From: Candidatus Midichloria sp.
Lineage (GTDB): Bacteria; Pseudomonadota; Alphaproteobacteria; Rickettsiales; Midichloriaceae
DNA length: 64,000 nt
Assembly: GCA_030060845.1 (NCBI GenBank)
Contig: CP094379.1
Location: 869,601 to 933,600 of the forward strand
Reading direction: 5' to 3'
Part shown: in pieces, positions 42,341 to 52,874 of the stretch
Numbering within the stretch: position 1 is the stretch's first letter
How the letters are laid out: the number at the start of each line of letters is the position of its first letter
Translations under genes and position numbers: made by a program
Notes under the pieces: model-generated
Database searches by the model: none
Told to the model about the DNA's origin: nothing
The model's input: only the letters and a program-made list of their open reading frames with translations

Positions 42341-42552
42341 TAAAATTAATCTATTATCGAGTCACTGAGCTAAAAAGTATATCAAAGTGCAAAAATTTAG
42401 TCAACAAAAATGCAAAAAATATTTATATGCTATATATATTAACATGGAAGGCTAACAGGCTGTTGTAATATAGAGCTTTACAATCAAGGCAATATGGTAA
42501 TATTTTACCTTTGGTAATATAATAATACTAAATAAAAAGTTTGCTTTTTGCA

Positions 42553-42558
42553 TATAAT
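42553..42558 (+). promoter_or_regulatory. Candidate −10 box for tRNA-His
   Basis: A perfect TATAAT lies 54 bases before the tRNA-His gene. No good −35 box is seen at the right distance, so this is tentative. The rest of 42341–42612 contains nothing else that I recognise. Confidence 0.3.
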
Positions 42559-42612
42559 TTGGCTATAAATTTCTCATCCTTATAAAGCTTTAAGGGCTTT
42601 AATTGACTTTAT

Positions 42613-42690
42613 GGCGGGTATAGCTCAGATGGTTAGAGCGCAAGTTTGTGGCACTTGAGGTCGCGGATTCGAGTTCCGTTACTCGCCCCA
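42613..42690 (+). tRNA. tRNA-His (anticodon GTG)
   Basis: A 78-base cloverleaf. D stem GCTC/GAGC, anticodon stem CAAGT/ACTTG with loop TTGTGGC (anticodon GTG) and T arm GCGGATTCGAGTTCCGT. Taking the first G as G−1, it pairs with C73, and the acceptor GCGGGTA pairs with TACTCGC. CCA is encoded. A genome-encoded G−1:C73 pair is the E. coli-like arrangement, while many alphaproteobacteria lack G−1. Confidence 0.93.
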
Positions 42691-42739
42691 CCTTATATAG
42701 TATAATATGCCTTTTGCTCATCCATATACAAGAATTAGG

Positions 42740-43705
42740 AGAAATAAATGTCACAGTTGGACCAAGGAAGATGTTTGCTGAAAACCACATTCATAGGCTT
42801 CAACTAATCTTACCTATATTTGTAAAAGAAGGGGCTCAAATTGCAATTCCATCCATGCCTGATGTAAATGTGCTTAGTAGATCTTTGTATAGGTACCGTA
42901 AAAAGAGCTTATGACGAGGGGGATTTCAGCAATAGATCTTAGATTTCCTAGAATTAATAAATCACTAAAAGATGATTTTGGTAGCTACGCTATAAAACCT
43001 AATAACCTACTTTGCAAAACAATATCTGATATAAAGAAAGTTGTGCTGAATATTGGTATAATAGCCGATATTGTACTTGATCCTTATACAATACATGGTC
43101 ATGATGGAGTTTTAGATACAGATGGGTTAGTTGATAATGGTAAAACTGTTGAAATATTAACGAAGCAAGCTCTAATCTTAGCAGATGCCGGATGCGATAT
43201 CCTTGCCCATTCTTGATATGATGGATGGCAGAGTACGTTCTATCAGATCTGCGCTTGAAGAAAATAAGCTTTTTAAATACCCAAATATTTTCTTATGCTA
43301 CTAAATATGCTTCCAAGCTTTATGGACCATTCCGTGAGGCCGTTACTCAAGTATATCTTTAGGGAGCTGCTGATAAAAGGCATTACCAATTAAATCCTGC
43401 TAATATTAATGAAGCTATGAGAAAAGTTAAACTTGATATAGCAGAAGGAACAGATGCTATTATAGTGAAACCTTCGCTTTTTTATTTAGATGTTGTTAAA
43501 GAAATAAAAAATTTATACCCAACTCCAGTAATTACTTACCAAGTAAGCGTTAAATATGCTGCTCTTAAAATTGCAGCAATGCAAAGAGTTTATTCTTACG
43601 AAGATGTTCAAATTGAGCTTTTACTTTCCTGTAAAAGGGCTGGAGCCTAGTGTATTATACCTATGGAGCACTTGAAATAGCTAAATTATTACCAATTTCC
43701 AATAA
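42740..43705 (+). pseudogene. hemB: Porphobilinogen synthase, frameshifted
   Basis: Fragments in several frames follow HemB from end to end: VGPRKMFAENHIHRLQLILP with PIFVKEG near 42815, then RGISAIDLRFPRINKSLKDDFG (42914–), IVLDPYTIHGHDGVLDTDGL (43070–), DMMDGRVRSIRSALEENKLF (43215–), SYATKYASKLYGPF, NPANINEAMRKVKLDIAEGTD (43400–), IIVKPSLFYLDVVKEI with the active-site lysine, and YTYGALEIAKLLP near 43665. At least four frameshifts and a stop destroy it. HemB makes porphobilinogen from 5-aminolevulinate, so with hemC also broken, haem synthesis from ALA is lost unless other copies exist. Confidence 0.92.
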
Positions 43706-43707
43706 AT

Positions 43708-44058
43708 TTAGATATTTTTCAAAAACTCTTCGCTAGGTTTATCATTTACATAATTAACCATAGCCTTATATTGTAATACTTGATTGATTTGATTTTCAAC
43801 AAAAATTCTGGCTGCTGGTTCAGCAAGTATTATTTTTCTTATTGTTTTTAATGATTCTATTACACTTTCGCCAATTTTAACCTCATCTTTAAACGCATTA
43901 GATATCTCTTCATAAAAGATTTCCAATGCTCTATCACTTTCTTTTTCATCAGGGATTAAAATATATTTTAAGAAAAATGTTCCTCCTTCTTCACTGGTTG
44001 AAAAGATATTTAAAATATTTATAAAAGCATTTTCGAGTGCATAATTTTCGTTTGTCAT
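43708..44058 (-). CDS. Hypothetical protein
   Basis: A 116-residue, acidic, mostly helical soluble protein without signal or membrane segments. Visible blocks are NAFINILNIFSTSEEGGTFF, RALEIFYEEISNAF and ESLKTIRKIILAEPAARIF. No family recognised. It starts 21 bases after the larger unknown gene on the same strand, so they are probably co-expressed. The frame is intact amid decayed neighbours (hemB, hemC), which suggests selection. Confidence 0.6.
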   Translation of the reverse strand: MTNENYALENAFINILNIFSTSEEGGTFFLKYILIPDEKESDRALEIFYEEISNAFKDEVKIGESVIESLKTIRKIILAEPAARIFVENQINQVLQYKAMVNYVNDKPSEEFLKNI

Positions 44059-44079
44059 TTTGACCCGTTATAAATTGTA

Positions 44080-45297
44080 TTAAAAAACTAAAACTTGATT
44101 ATTACTCTTCCCAATATATTCCCTCATATAGATCCCACACTTAAGCGCATATTTAGTGATTGTAGAACCTACTGCTGGTCCAGCTACATTTAACTTATCT
44201 ATCACATCTACAACGCTAGAGTGATCGTCTAATGATAATTTCTTCATCTGTAATCTTAAAAAATCATGCTTTTTTAAAGAGCTACTCATTACAAAGCTAT
44301 CTACTCCTCCCTTTTCTTTTAAGCTTTGATTCATTAGTTCTATTCCTTTAGCATAATTTTGATATATTTTCTTAATGTCTTGAGTTACATCATGTGCGGA
44401 AAAAGGAGCAGATAATGTACCATTAATTATTTGCTGCACCGTACTGCTTCTCGCATATGCCTTATTGGTTTCTTTATTAGCTTCCAAATTGCTACCTCCA
44501 ATTAAGAAGCCCATCAAACCAATTATAGCTGAACTAATAACAAAGCAACAAACCTCCATTCCTATACGGAATGGAACTAGTAGTGCATTAATTACATAGC
44601 TTGCACCATATAAAATTGTTGCAGCATTAGGCAAAGAGTTATTGCCCATTTGATATTCTGTTATTGGAAAAGATTTCTGCACTACTGCCCCAATAAAAAA
44701 GCCTAAATTATAGAACCATACTTGGGTTAGGACCACAGTGGACTTAAGGCACGATTCCAAATAATTTGCAGATTTCAAGGCTTTATAAGACATACTTTTG
44801 TTATCTTGAAGTATTTTTTGCCTAGTAAATCTATTCACATAGCCTGAAGCAGGGGTGTCACCATAATCAGCTATAAAATCAGATGAATTTTCTGTTTGTA
44901 AGATCTTAAAATCTCTGGCTTCGATATCTTTATAAGTCTTAATGTAGGTATCTCTCACCCCTTTAATTACCCTAGTTGTTATTACTACGGATTCTCTAAT
45001 TTTTAACCTAGATAGTATATTTTTGGCTTTAGCTTCTCCTATTTCGTCATCTTTCTTACCAGCTTTTTTCCCGTAGTTGTTCAGAGTATATAAATCTTTT
45101 TTATGAACATGTGCCATACCACCAATAACACCAGCTACAAATGGGTTTAAAGTATTGCCCGTAATGTCAACTACGCTGCGAGCAGATGATAATAATGAAG
45201 TACCCACGAAGTACGCAGATCCTACTCCATAAAAACTTTTACTAGCAACAAAGCTACGAGATTGTTGTTGAATTAAATTAGTTCCCTCATCCTTCAT
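44080..45297 (-). CDS. Hypothetical membrane protein
   Basis: A 405–418-residue protein (an upstream GTG at 45336 is possible; the ATG at 45297 gives MKDEGTNLIQQQSRS). There is a weakly hydrophobic Gly/Ser-rich segment near 25–60, a basic middle, then hydrophobic segments near residues 195–225 (LTQVWFYNLGFFIGAVV) and 230–280 (GMEVCCFVISSAIIGLMGFL) and a soluble helical C-terminus. I recognise no domain. It is intact, followed 21 bases later by the 116-residue gene, and sits between broken hemB and hemC. A host-interaction role is possible but is speculation. Confidence 0.65.
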   Translation of the reverse strand: MKDEGTNLIQQQSRSFVASKSFYGVGSAYFVGTSLLSSARSVVDITGNTLNPFVAGVIGGMAHVHKKDLYTLNNYGKKAGKKDDEIGEAKAKNILSRLKIRESVVITTRVIKGVRDTYIKTYKDIEARDFKILQTENSSDFIADYGDTPASGYVNRFTRQKILQDNKSMSYKALKSANYLESCLKSTVVLTQVWFYNLGFFIGAVVQKSFPITEYQMGNNSLPNAATILYGASYVINALLVPFRIGMEVCCFVISSAIIGLMGFLIGGSNLEANKETNKAYARSSTVQQIINGTLSAPFSAHDVTQDIKKIYQNYAKGIELMNQSLKEKGGVDSFVMSSSLKKHDFLRLQMKKLSLDDHSSVVDVIDKLNVAGPAVGSTITKYALKCGIYMREYIGKSNNQVLVF

Positions 45298-45435
45298 AAT
45301 TTTTCTAAAATATAAAAAACTACTCAATGCTAACACTTTATATTTACTTTTGAAAACATATTTTTAATTTTATCTTCAATAATAAATAAATTCTGATCAA
45401 CTCTTCTATTGAAATTTAAGCGATTTTTGTACTCC

Positions 45436-46218
45436 TTATAGCCTCAATTTATAGCGGTAAATGCTATAAAATCTACATAATGCTCTCTTAAACTCAGTAT
45501 ATATCCCTAAAGGGACTAAAGGGGTTTTGCAATCTCCTCCTATAACTTTTAAAAATGCCCTTTCAGCTAACGCTTGTATATAAGTTTTTCTATGATTTAT
45601 TTTTTCTAATACTTTACAAATAAATTTATCTTCTTCCCTAACTTCAGCGCAAACTATACCTTGAGCAGCTGCTGGAATAAATAAAGTTGGCGGTAAAATT
45701 TCTTTTATCAAATGATCTTAGTTAACTCTTTTTTAAGCCAGCAACTGCAAGGATTATAGCCTCAATCTCCCCATTATTCAGCTTATTAATTCTAGTAATA
45801 ATATTGCCGCGTAAATCTTTTATACCAATCTTGTCATTGATATTATGGGCAAGAACCCTTCTACGCCCAGAACAGATCCCAAGTATTGAACCTTTAAGCA
45901 TTTCCGATAACGTACTTACACTTAAGAGAAACAAAGTCATCAGCACAATCTTCTCTTGGCAAAACACAACTTATTTTTAAGCTAGGGGGGCAAATCTACT
46001 GGCATATCCTTCATCGAATGTACTGCATATCTATTTTTTATAAATAAAGATTTTCCACCTATGTTGATTAAGGGTTGATCGTATAAAATATCACCTATGC
46101 TCCTAATTTTTACAATATCTATTTTCAAGTCTGGTAAAAGAGTTATTAATTCTTTGATAAATATGTTTATTTGGGCTAAAGCAAGCGCTCTTGACCTTGT
46201 ACCAGTTTTTATCTTCAT
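45436..46218 (-). pseudogene. hemC: Hydroxymethylbilane synthase, frameshifted
   Basis: Three frames follow Hem[21 protein letters not shown] (from 46218) with DQPLINIGGKSLF and AVHSMKDMPVDLPP; then CSGRRRVLAHNI (variant of the S-S-x-R-R-x-x-Q motif) and LRGNIITRINKLNNGEIEAI with ILAVAGLKKS; then LFIPAAAQGIVCAEVREED and AERAFLKVIGGDC, including the dipyrromethane-cofactor Cys. Frameshifts and a deletion separate them. The gene starts with ATGA overlapping the stop of thyX. Together with hemB this shows loss of the haem pathway. Confidence 0.92.
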
Positions 46219-47156
46219 TTTATTTCTAATAAAGACACTAATTCTTGCCACTCTCTCTTTGACATGCCAACATCTTCTGCAGTAACGTTTTCTCTAGCTA
46301 ATTTCTTCTTAATAACAGCAATAGATTTGCCAGAAATATTTACAGCATTTAATCTATAATCTAGAAAAGCTTCATAGGTAAAGGGAACCCATTTTTTTAC
46401 TATGTCTAGTATAATATCCGCATACACCCTTATCTCATATTGAGCGTGATCATCAACGCGTAACCTTAAAAAATGCAGTAAATTATGTAAATCTGTTTTC
46501 CAATACCACTGTGTATAATAATTCAATGTCAGATTCATTCTAGCTAATTCTCTAGTTAATCCAGTCTTATCTGGATCCAAAATTTCCTGTGTTTCCTCAT
46601 TTAAGTTTAATAGTTCCATATAATGATCATAACACTGCCTGGCATCATCTTTTAATATTTCTAATACCTTATGAGATTCTTCAGCGTTCAATACATCAAT
46701 ACTACGCCCTTGTTTATTGGTTTGAGATTGAGCAGCTAGATCTTTAATTTCTGGTATATAAAACTCCTTATCCATAATTGAATACCTAGCAGAGTATTCA
46801 TTAACATTTGCAGTTCTATGCCTTATCCATTGTCTGGCTATAAATATAGGTAACTTAATATGAAACTTAATTTCACACATTTCAAAAGGAGTAGTATGCC
46901 ATCTCCTCATTAAGTAATTTATTAATCCTTTATCCTCATTAATTTTTTTTGTGCCGGAACCATATGAAACTCTTGCTGCCTGCACCACAGCTGCATCGTT
47001 TCCCATATAATCTATTAATCTAACAAAGCCGTGATCTAAGGCTTTTAAAGGCTTATAAAGTATCTCTTCTAGAGCTTCTACAGTTGGCCTAAGAGTAGTA
47101 TTTTTTATAGAGCGTACATCTTCTAATTCTTGATTTTGAAAATCTGTTAATGACAT
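46215..47156 (-). CDS. thyX: Flavin-dependent thymidylate synthase
   Basis: ThyX (313 residues) methylates dUMP to dTMP using methylenetetrahydrofolate and FAD. The family signature [15 protein letters not shown] (RHRxxSxNExSxRY) is near residue 117, followed by the substrate residues near [21 protein letters not shown] at 225–245. Length and motifs are those of Rickettsiales ThyX, which lack ThyA and DHFR recycling. It depends on one-carbon units from GlyA. Its stop overlaps the start of the hemC remnant by 4 bases. Intact. Confidence 0.95.
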   Translation of the reverse strand: MSLTDFQNQELEDVRSIKNTTLRPTVEALEEILYKPLKALDHGFVRLIDYMGNDAAVVQAARVSYGSGTKKINEDKGLINYLMRRWHTTPFEMCEIKFHIKLPIFIARQWIRHRTANVNEYSARYSIMDKEFYIPEIKDLAAQSQTNKQGRSIDVLNAEESHKVLEILKDDARQCYDHYMELLNLNEETQEILDPDKTGLTRELARMNLTLNYYTQWYWKTDLHNLLHFLRLRVDDHAQYEIRVYADIILDIVKKWVPFTYEAFLDYRLNAVNISGKSIAVIKKKLARENVTAEDVGMSKREWQELVSLLEIK

Positions 47157-47222
47157 ATATTCACAAGCACTTCTTCTTTGGCTAATATTTTGCTTATAAA
47201 TAAAAATTATGCAATGTATTTT

Positions 47223-49433
47223 TTATTTTTGATTGATAAATCTTTCTATACTATGAACAGACTGCAATTTTTTAACTGCTGTTAAAATGCTGTTGAATTG
47301 ATGTACTCCTTTGACTTCAATATCAAAAATCATTTCTATTAAATCCATTTTTTTGCCAATAACCTTTATATAGGAAATATTACAGTCCATTTCATAAATA
47401 CAGGTAGTCACTTGAGCTAAAGCACCAGGATGATTTAGCAGTAATATTCTCATTTTACCAATATAAAGATCTCCTTTATTACCTTCCCAAGAAAGACTTA
47501 TCCATCTTTCTGGATAATCTGTATACTGATTTAAGATGCTACAACCAATTGCATGAATTATAATGCCTTGAGCTGGATGAATAATCCCTATAATTTTATC
47601 TCCTGGTAATGGACTGCAACAATTTGCAAAAACACTATTCATGCCAGGAATCAAACCTTGAATAGGGATTTGATCATTCTTTTTTAGCTTTCTATAGTGT
47701 TTTGGCAATTTTAAGATTGAGAAAGCAGAAATACCACCCTTCTCACTGTTAACACCCTCAAATTGAGCATACATGGCTTGTAAAACATCTACCTTATTTA
47801 TCGTACCTCTGCCGATTGCAAAAAGTAAGTCATCAATTGTCTTCTTCTGAAAAGTTTTTAGAATTTGCACTAAATCTAATTCGTTATAAGGTTGTTTTGC
47901 TTTTTGTAACGCTTTAATTAAAATAACACGTCCCAAATTAATCAACTCAGACTGTTGGGTTGCTCTAATAAACTTTTTAATAACGGATCGTGCCTTACCA
48001 GTTATTGCAAAATTTTCCCAAGCTGGCATTGGTATAGCGTTTGGGTTAGTTATTATCTCAACCTGATCACCATTTTGCAATGTCTGGTCTAATCTAGTAA
48101 TTCTACCATTAATTTTTGCGCCTACGCATGTGAACCCTATTTTCGAGTGCGTGGCAAATGCAAAATCTATTGCGGTTGCTCCTTTTGGCAAAGGCACCAG
48201 ATCTCCCCTTGGTGTAAAACAAAACACTTGATCGCTGTAGAGGTCAAGCCTTGTATTCTCTAGAATTTCCTCAGGATTGGTAGTGTGTTGTAAAACATCT
48301 ATAAGCTCGTTAATCCACTTGAATTGACTGTTTTCATTTTCAGCCACCTTCACATCATTTTTATAAGTCCAGTGAGCAGCAAGCCCAAACTTGGCTATTT
48401 CGTCCATTTCATAGGTTCTAATTTGAATTTCGATGCGCTGCTGTTCTTCACCAACAACCAGTGTATGTAATGATTTGTAACCATTGGCTTTTGGTAAGCT
48501 TATGTAGTCTTTGAAGCCGTTAATGATAATTTTGTAGGTTAAATGAATAATACCTAAAACTTGATAACAATCTTCTACTTTTGGTACTATAATCCTAAAA
48601 GCTATAGTATCAGATAATTGATCAAAAGTAATTTTTTTCCTTTCCATCTTTTTCCATATAGAATAAGGAGTCTTTAGCCGACCAGATACTTCGGCTTTTA
48701 AGCCATTCTTCTTTATTAATTCCAACAACTTATCTTTTGTTTTTTTGATCAAAAATTTGTCTTTAATAGTGAGAAAAGATAAACGATTTTTTACCGAATC
48801 TCTTATTTCTGGATATATGATTGCAAATGCTAAATCCTCTAGCTCATTTTTAAATTGGTGCATACCCATTCTTTCTGCAAGAGGCGCGTATATTTCCATT
48901 GTTTCATGTGCAATTCTCAAGTGTTTTTCTTTATTTTTGAAAGATTTTAGAGTTTGCATATTGTGTATGCGATCAGCGAGTTTAACTAATAAAACTCGCA
49001 AATCTTTTGACATTGCCAATAACAATTTTCTGAAATTTTCAGCCTGCCTTATGTGTATTGGTTGGTAATCTATCTTCTTTAATTTAGTTACCCCATCAAC
49101 CAATTCTGCAATCTCAGGAGAAAACTCTTTAGCAATATCTTCACAACTTATATTGGTATCTTCGACCGTGTCATGTAATAAGGCGGTGATTATAGAGGCA
49201 GTGTCAAATCTTTGTTCAGCTAATATTTCTGCTGCAGCAATGGGATGTATTATATAAGGCTCCCCTGAAGCTCTAAGTTGACCCTTGTGAGCTTGATCAG
49301 CAAACATAATTGCTTTTTCTATTAATACCAAATCAGCACTTGGATGATTTTTACTAACAAGCTGCAGCAAATAATGTGCCTTTTTAAGCACAGTACTATC
49401 CATCACAATCTCTGAAAGGGGATCTGATGACAC
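47223..49433 (-). CDS. spoT: Bifunctional (p)ppGpp synthetase/hydrolase, full length
   Basis: A 736-residue RSH protein with every domain: HD hydrolase (residues 45–200; ALLHDTVEDTN and RIHNMQTL), synthetase (about 240–360; RLKTPYSIWKKM, LSDTIAFRI with the catalytic Asp, FKDYISLPKANGYKSLHT), TGS (about 400–460; CFTPRGDLVPLPKGATAIDF), the helical/CC region (FANCCSPLPGDKIIGI) and a C-terminal ACT domain (660–735). Motifs for both activities look intact. Many Rickettsia have this gene in small pieces, so retention of a full stringent-response enzyme is notable. Confidence 0.95.
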   Translation of the reverse strand: MSSDPLSEIVMDSTVLKKAHYLLQLVSKNHPSADLVLIEKAIMFADQAHKGQLRASGEPYIIHPIAAAEILAEQRFDTASIITALLHDTVEDTNISCEDIAKEFSPEIAELVDGVTKLKKIDYQPIHIRQAENFRKLLLAMSKDLRVLLVKLADRIHNMQTLKSFKNKEKHLRIAHETMEIYAPLAERMGMHQFKNELEDLAFAIIYPEIRDSVKNRLSFLTIKDKFLIKKTKDKLLELIKKNGLKAEVSGRLKTPYSIWKKMERKKITFDQLSDTIAFRIIVPKVEDCYQVLGIIHLTYKIIINGFKDYISLPKANGYKSLHTLVVGEEQQRIEIQIRTYEMDEIAKFGLAAHWTYKNDVKVAENENSQFKWINELIDVLQHTTNPEEILENTRLDLYSDQVFCFTPRGDLVPLPKGATAIDFAFATHSKIGFTCVGAKINGRITRLDQTLQNGDQVEIITNPNAIPMPAWENFAITGKARSVIKKFIRATQQSELINLGRVILIKALQKAKQPYNELDLVQILKTFQKKTIDDLLFAIGRGTINKVDVLQAMYAQFEGVNSEKGGISAFSILKLPKHYRKLKKNDQIPIQGLIPGMNSVFANCCSPLPGDKIIGIIHPAQGIIIHAIGCSILNQYTDYPERWISLSWEGNKGDLYIGKMRILLLNHPGALAQVTTCIYEMDCNISYIKVIGKKMDLIEMIFDIEVKGVHQFNSILTAVKKLQSVHSIERFINQK

Positions 49434-49479
49434 TGAAGTTTCCTTATATAATTTGAATCCACGCTAAACAGTACTATGA

Positions 49480-50671
49480 TTGTTTTAGAATAGCAATGCA
49501 AGGATTTATTTAGCTAAATACTCTTTAATAATTTTGAATATTTTATTATTACTATCCTTTTTTGACCTTGGGTTAAAACCTTGAATCTAGTGCTTGATAA
49601 TAGCTCCAAGGCAATCTTTATTACTTAATCCATAATCCATATTATCAACTCATACCTTGCATAAAATATGAAAGTGCAGTATGCTACCCAAATTCTGGAA
49701 AAATATCCATCAAAATCTTGTAAATAATATTCTACTTCGAATGTATACCTGCTACAACCAAAACCACCTACTAATATCTGCGTATTTGACTTATTTTTGA
49801 TTTGAAAATCTTTTACCGGCCTTAAATAAGTGCGTAATTTATCTTTATTACACTCTTCTCCATTGATTTCACCAGGATAAGCAAATCTGTTCTGATTCAG
49901 ACGTTTGTCAGTAAAATGAGTGGGTTCGTCATATGGAAAAATACATTATATTTGGTATATTTTGTTTTATAAGATTTTTAAGAGTATTGGGCTCACCTTT
50001 GACACTACTATCTATAATTATCTTGATTTATTCTTATCAACTTTCCTAATTGCAATGATAATATCTTGATAAAAGCTATGTAATATGTTATGTAATACCT
50101 GTTGTACCTTTTCTTGATTTAACTCATAAAGCTTATTTCTCTGATTCATAAAAAGTTTTTCAAGAACCGAACCATTTATGATATTGAAGCCTACAATGGC
50201 TAGATGATCTTTTAGTTCTTGACTTAAATCTTGCCAAAAAACTGCGGATTGCCTTTAATATTCTTCCAAGCTCCATATCCTCAAATCATCCCTACCATTG
50301 TTATTTGCATAATACCTAGAACCTGGCAAAGTATGTATTGTTAAAACTATCAGCATTTTTTCTTCTTTAAAAATATCTAATACCTTCTTCGGTAGTTCTA
50401 AATGCTCCTTTATTAATCCCTCGTATTGATCAGCATTGCAGATTAAAAGATCTCTTTTGTTAGTGGGAAATTTATTAATAGCTAAATGTATGGATTTTAT
50501 TTTCATGTTTTTTGCTGCTTGTAGATCTTGGTGATCTATAACTTTATTAAATATATTGGCTCCCTTTTTAGGTTTATCCCGAAAAAATAGTTTTTCTTGT
50601 GAAGATAATGAAAAAACATTTTCTTTTATAATTAAGGAAAAGCAAAATACTATTATAGTAAATAATCTCAT
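49480..50671 (-). pseudogene. Decayed GH5-type glycoside hydrolase with signal peptide
   Basis: From 50671 the minus strand encodes a signal peptide (MRLFTIIVFCFSLIIKENVFS) and KGANIFNKVID, then a stop after RIWSLEEY at 50255. Later pieces continue the fold: FWQDLSQELKDHLAIVGFNI followed by INGSV (family NEP acid/base position), SFYQDIIIAIRKVDKN, YDEPTHFTDKRLNQNRFAYPG (frameshifted) and YLRPVKDFQIKNKSN, then ILVGGFGCSRY where GH5 has VGEF with the nucleophile Glu. Both catalytic glutamates read as Gly. The order of motifs fits a GH5 cellulase/exo-glucanase. Assigned by eye. Confidence 0.6.
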
Positions 50672-51255
50672 AAACTATGAGTTAATAATGATATTATAAA
50701 TATCATTACAAATCTTCTAACCAGATGAGTAGTAATTATGTAAAGAAATTTTTCATCATTTTTACGATTTTTATAGTATTCCTCGTATTAAATACGATGA
50801 AATTTGGTTGGCACTATAATTTAAATGCGTAAGACATAACATTTGAATCATTTACTGACTGTGCTGGGTGGTTAAACAAGGCGGTACTAATGGTATTATT
50901 TATAGATTTTAAGCGTTGTGCTAAAAGCTTTTAGACTTGTGGATTAATACTTTATTGATATGATTATTATCAAAGCTCTTTTTAGTATATAGTTTTTTCT
51001 TAAATTGCAGCATAGCTTTTTGATTTGCTATGAGCCTGTTAACTATATTTTTTAATTCGTTTTTGATCCTCTTTAGTAGAAGCTTGCAGCCTTTCTTCTT
51101 GGATAGCTTTGTGAGGTAAAGGGTTTAAAGGGTTAGCTATAATTTGATGAAGAGTAAAAAATACTTCATGAAAATTATTATAATATTATTTATTATGGCC
51201 AATTATGACCAACAAGAATCTTTTTGTAATTAATTAAGAATAAATTAGAATGACT
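50672..51255. other. Degraded spacer between the glycosidase and oligopeptidase remnants
   Basis: A short plus-strand frame at 50728–50829 begins MSSNYVKKFFIIFTIFIVFL, a membrane segment, and stops after MKFGWHYNLNA. The rest shows no recognisable gene. It may be the start of a lost envelope protein. Confidence 0.4.
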
Positions 51256-51259
51256 AAGC

Positions 51260-52874
51260 TGATTGCTTTATAAAAAAGGAGTATAAAACTGAATATACTG
51301 ATTCTCATATATCAAAGGATATGGCAGATAAAATTTTTATTGAGGTGAGGAAAAAGATAGAGGAATCTAATAAGGCCGTGTCGTATTTAGGGGTTGGGTA
51401 TTATTACTACTCATATATGCTTAAAGGACAGTAGTGTTGAATTCATGCTAGAAAAAAGGAAAGTAGCAATAATGAAGAAATTTTATTAGATGAAAATCAG
51501 CTAGCTGCGAATAAAAAGTATTTAAGGGTAAGTAGTCTCAAAGTTTCTGTTGATCATAAAAAAATTGCTTACTTAGCTGATTACAGCGGTAATGAAAGGT
51601 ATGTTGTTTATGTTAAGTATATAGAAAGTTGGGAGATAATAGAAAATAATATTGATGATGTTATTGGGAATATAGAATAAGGTGAGTTAGGTAAGAGATT
51701 TTTATGCGCTTGCTAGTGAATTTTGGCGGGCTGGTAGAATTTATTATCATAAAATTGGTAAAGAAAAGAAGGATAATAAATTTTTATACTGAGAAAAAGG
51801 TAACACTTTTTCTGTAGCAATCGGAAAAAGTAGCAATAAAAATTATATATTTTTCATATCAAGGAGTACTACAGCTTCTGAATACCATTTTATTGATTTT
51901 CATGATCCTTATCAACTACCTAAAGTTATATATGGTAGAATGAACAATCATATGTACAAAGTTGTATATAATCAAAATAGCTTTTCCAAGAATCAATGAC
52001 ATTAGCCCTAATTTTAGAATTATTAAGGTTCAGATTGATAACTAGATGAGAAAAAAGAATTTGTACCTTCTTCTAATAACTATATTCAGGATATATATGC
52101 TTATGAAGGCTATCTAGTTTTTAGGGTTAGCTGAGATAAAAATAATTAATTTAAAAGATAATAAAATCTAAAGGATTGATATTGAGGATGAATCTTATGG
52201 AATTTTTATCATATAAAATACCTTTAATGATAGCACTTTAAGGTACATGTATAGTTCTTTGAAAACTCCAAGGATTACTATAGATTATGATTTGTGATGG
52301 ATTAGGTAAATCCTGGTATGAGGCAGCAAAATTTTTGGATAAAAGAATACCTTCACTGATTTTATAAAGGCAGCAGAGAAACTCATAGAGGCTAAATATA
52401 CTAGCTAAGGTAAAATAGTAATTAGTGGCAGAAGCGCAGGGAGCTTACGTTGGAGCTTGTATTAGTATGAGGCAGGGCTTATGTAAGACTGCAGTTGCGC
52501 ATGTTTCATTTGTAGACGTCTTAAGTAATATGCTTGATGAATCTTTGCCACTTACTCTTAGCAAATTTAAGGAGTGGGGCAACCCGAAAGAAGAGGAATT
52601 TTATGATTGTATAGAATCATATTCACCGTATGATAACGTTTTGTTCCGCAGTGTTATCCTCATTTATTTGTAACAGCAGGGCTAACTGATCCAAGAGTAA
52701 CATACTGAGAACCAGCAAGTTGGTTGCTCTATTGCGTTATACTAAAAAAGATGATAATATGCTACTGTTAAAAACTGATATGAGTTCTGGTCATGGTGGC
52801 ACATCAGGAAGGTTTGAATTCTTACGGGAATTAGCTTTGGAATATGCATTTATATTAGGTTTATATGAAAGATG
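51260..52874 (+). pseudogene. ptrB: Oligopeptidase B, multiply broken
   Basis: Plus-strand pieces in order match the prolyl-oligopeptidase family: FIEVRKKIEESNKAVSYLGV, EEILLDENQLAANKKYL and VSVDHKKIAYLADYSGNERY (51480–51600); SRSTTASEYHFIDF near 51870; TYMYSSLKTPRITIDYDL near 52240; NTFTDFIKAAEKLIEAKYTS, then GRSAGS near 52431 with the nucleophile Ser; VDVLSNMLDESLPLTLSKF and EWGNPKEEEFYDCIESYSPY; then GLTDPRVTY and SSGHGGTSGRFEFLRELALE with the catalytic His. The final TGA overlaps the mscS start. The N-terminal ~150 codons are missing. A trypsin-like peptidase for short basic peptides, now lost. Confidence 0.9.

Noticed and set aside
42341..42612. Short AT-rich palindromic stretches as a possible regulatory RNA
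   Set aside because: Such inverted repeats are expected by chance at this AT content; no conserved fold could be shown.
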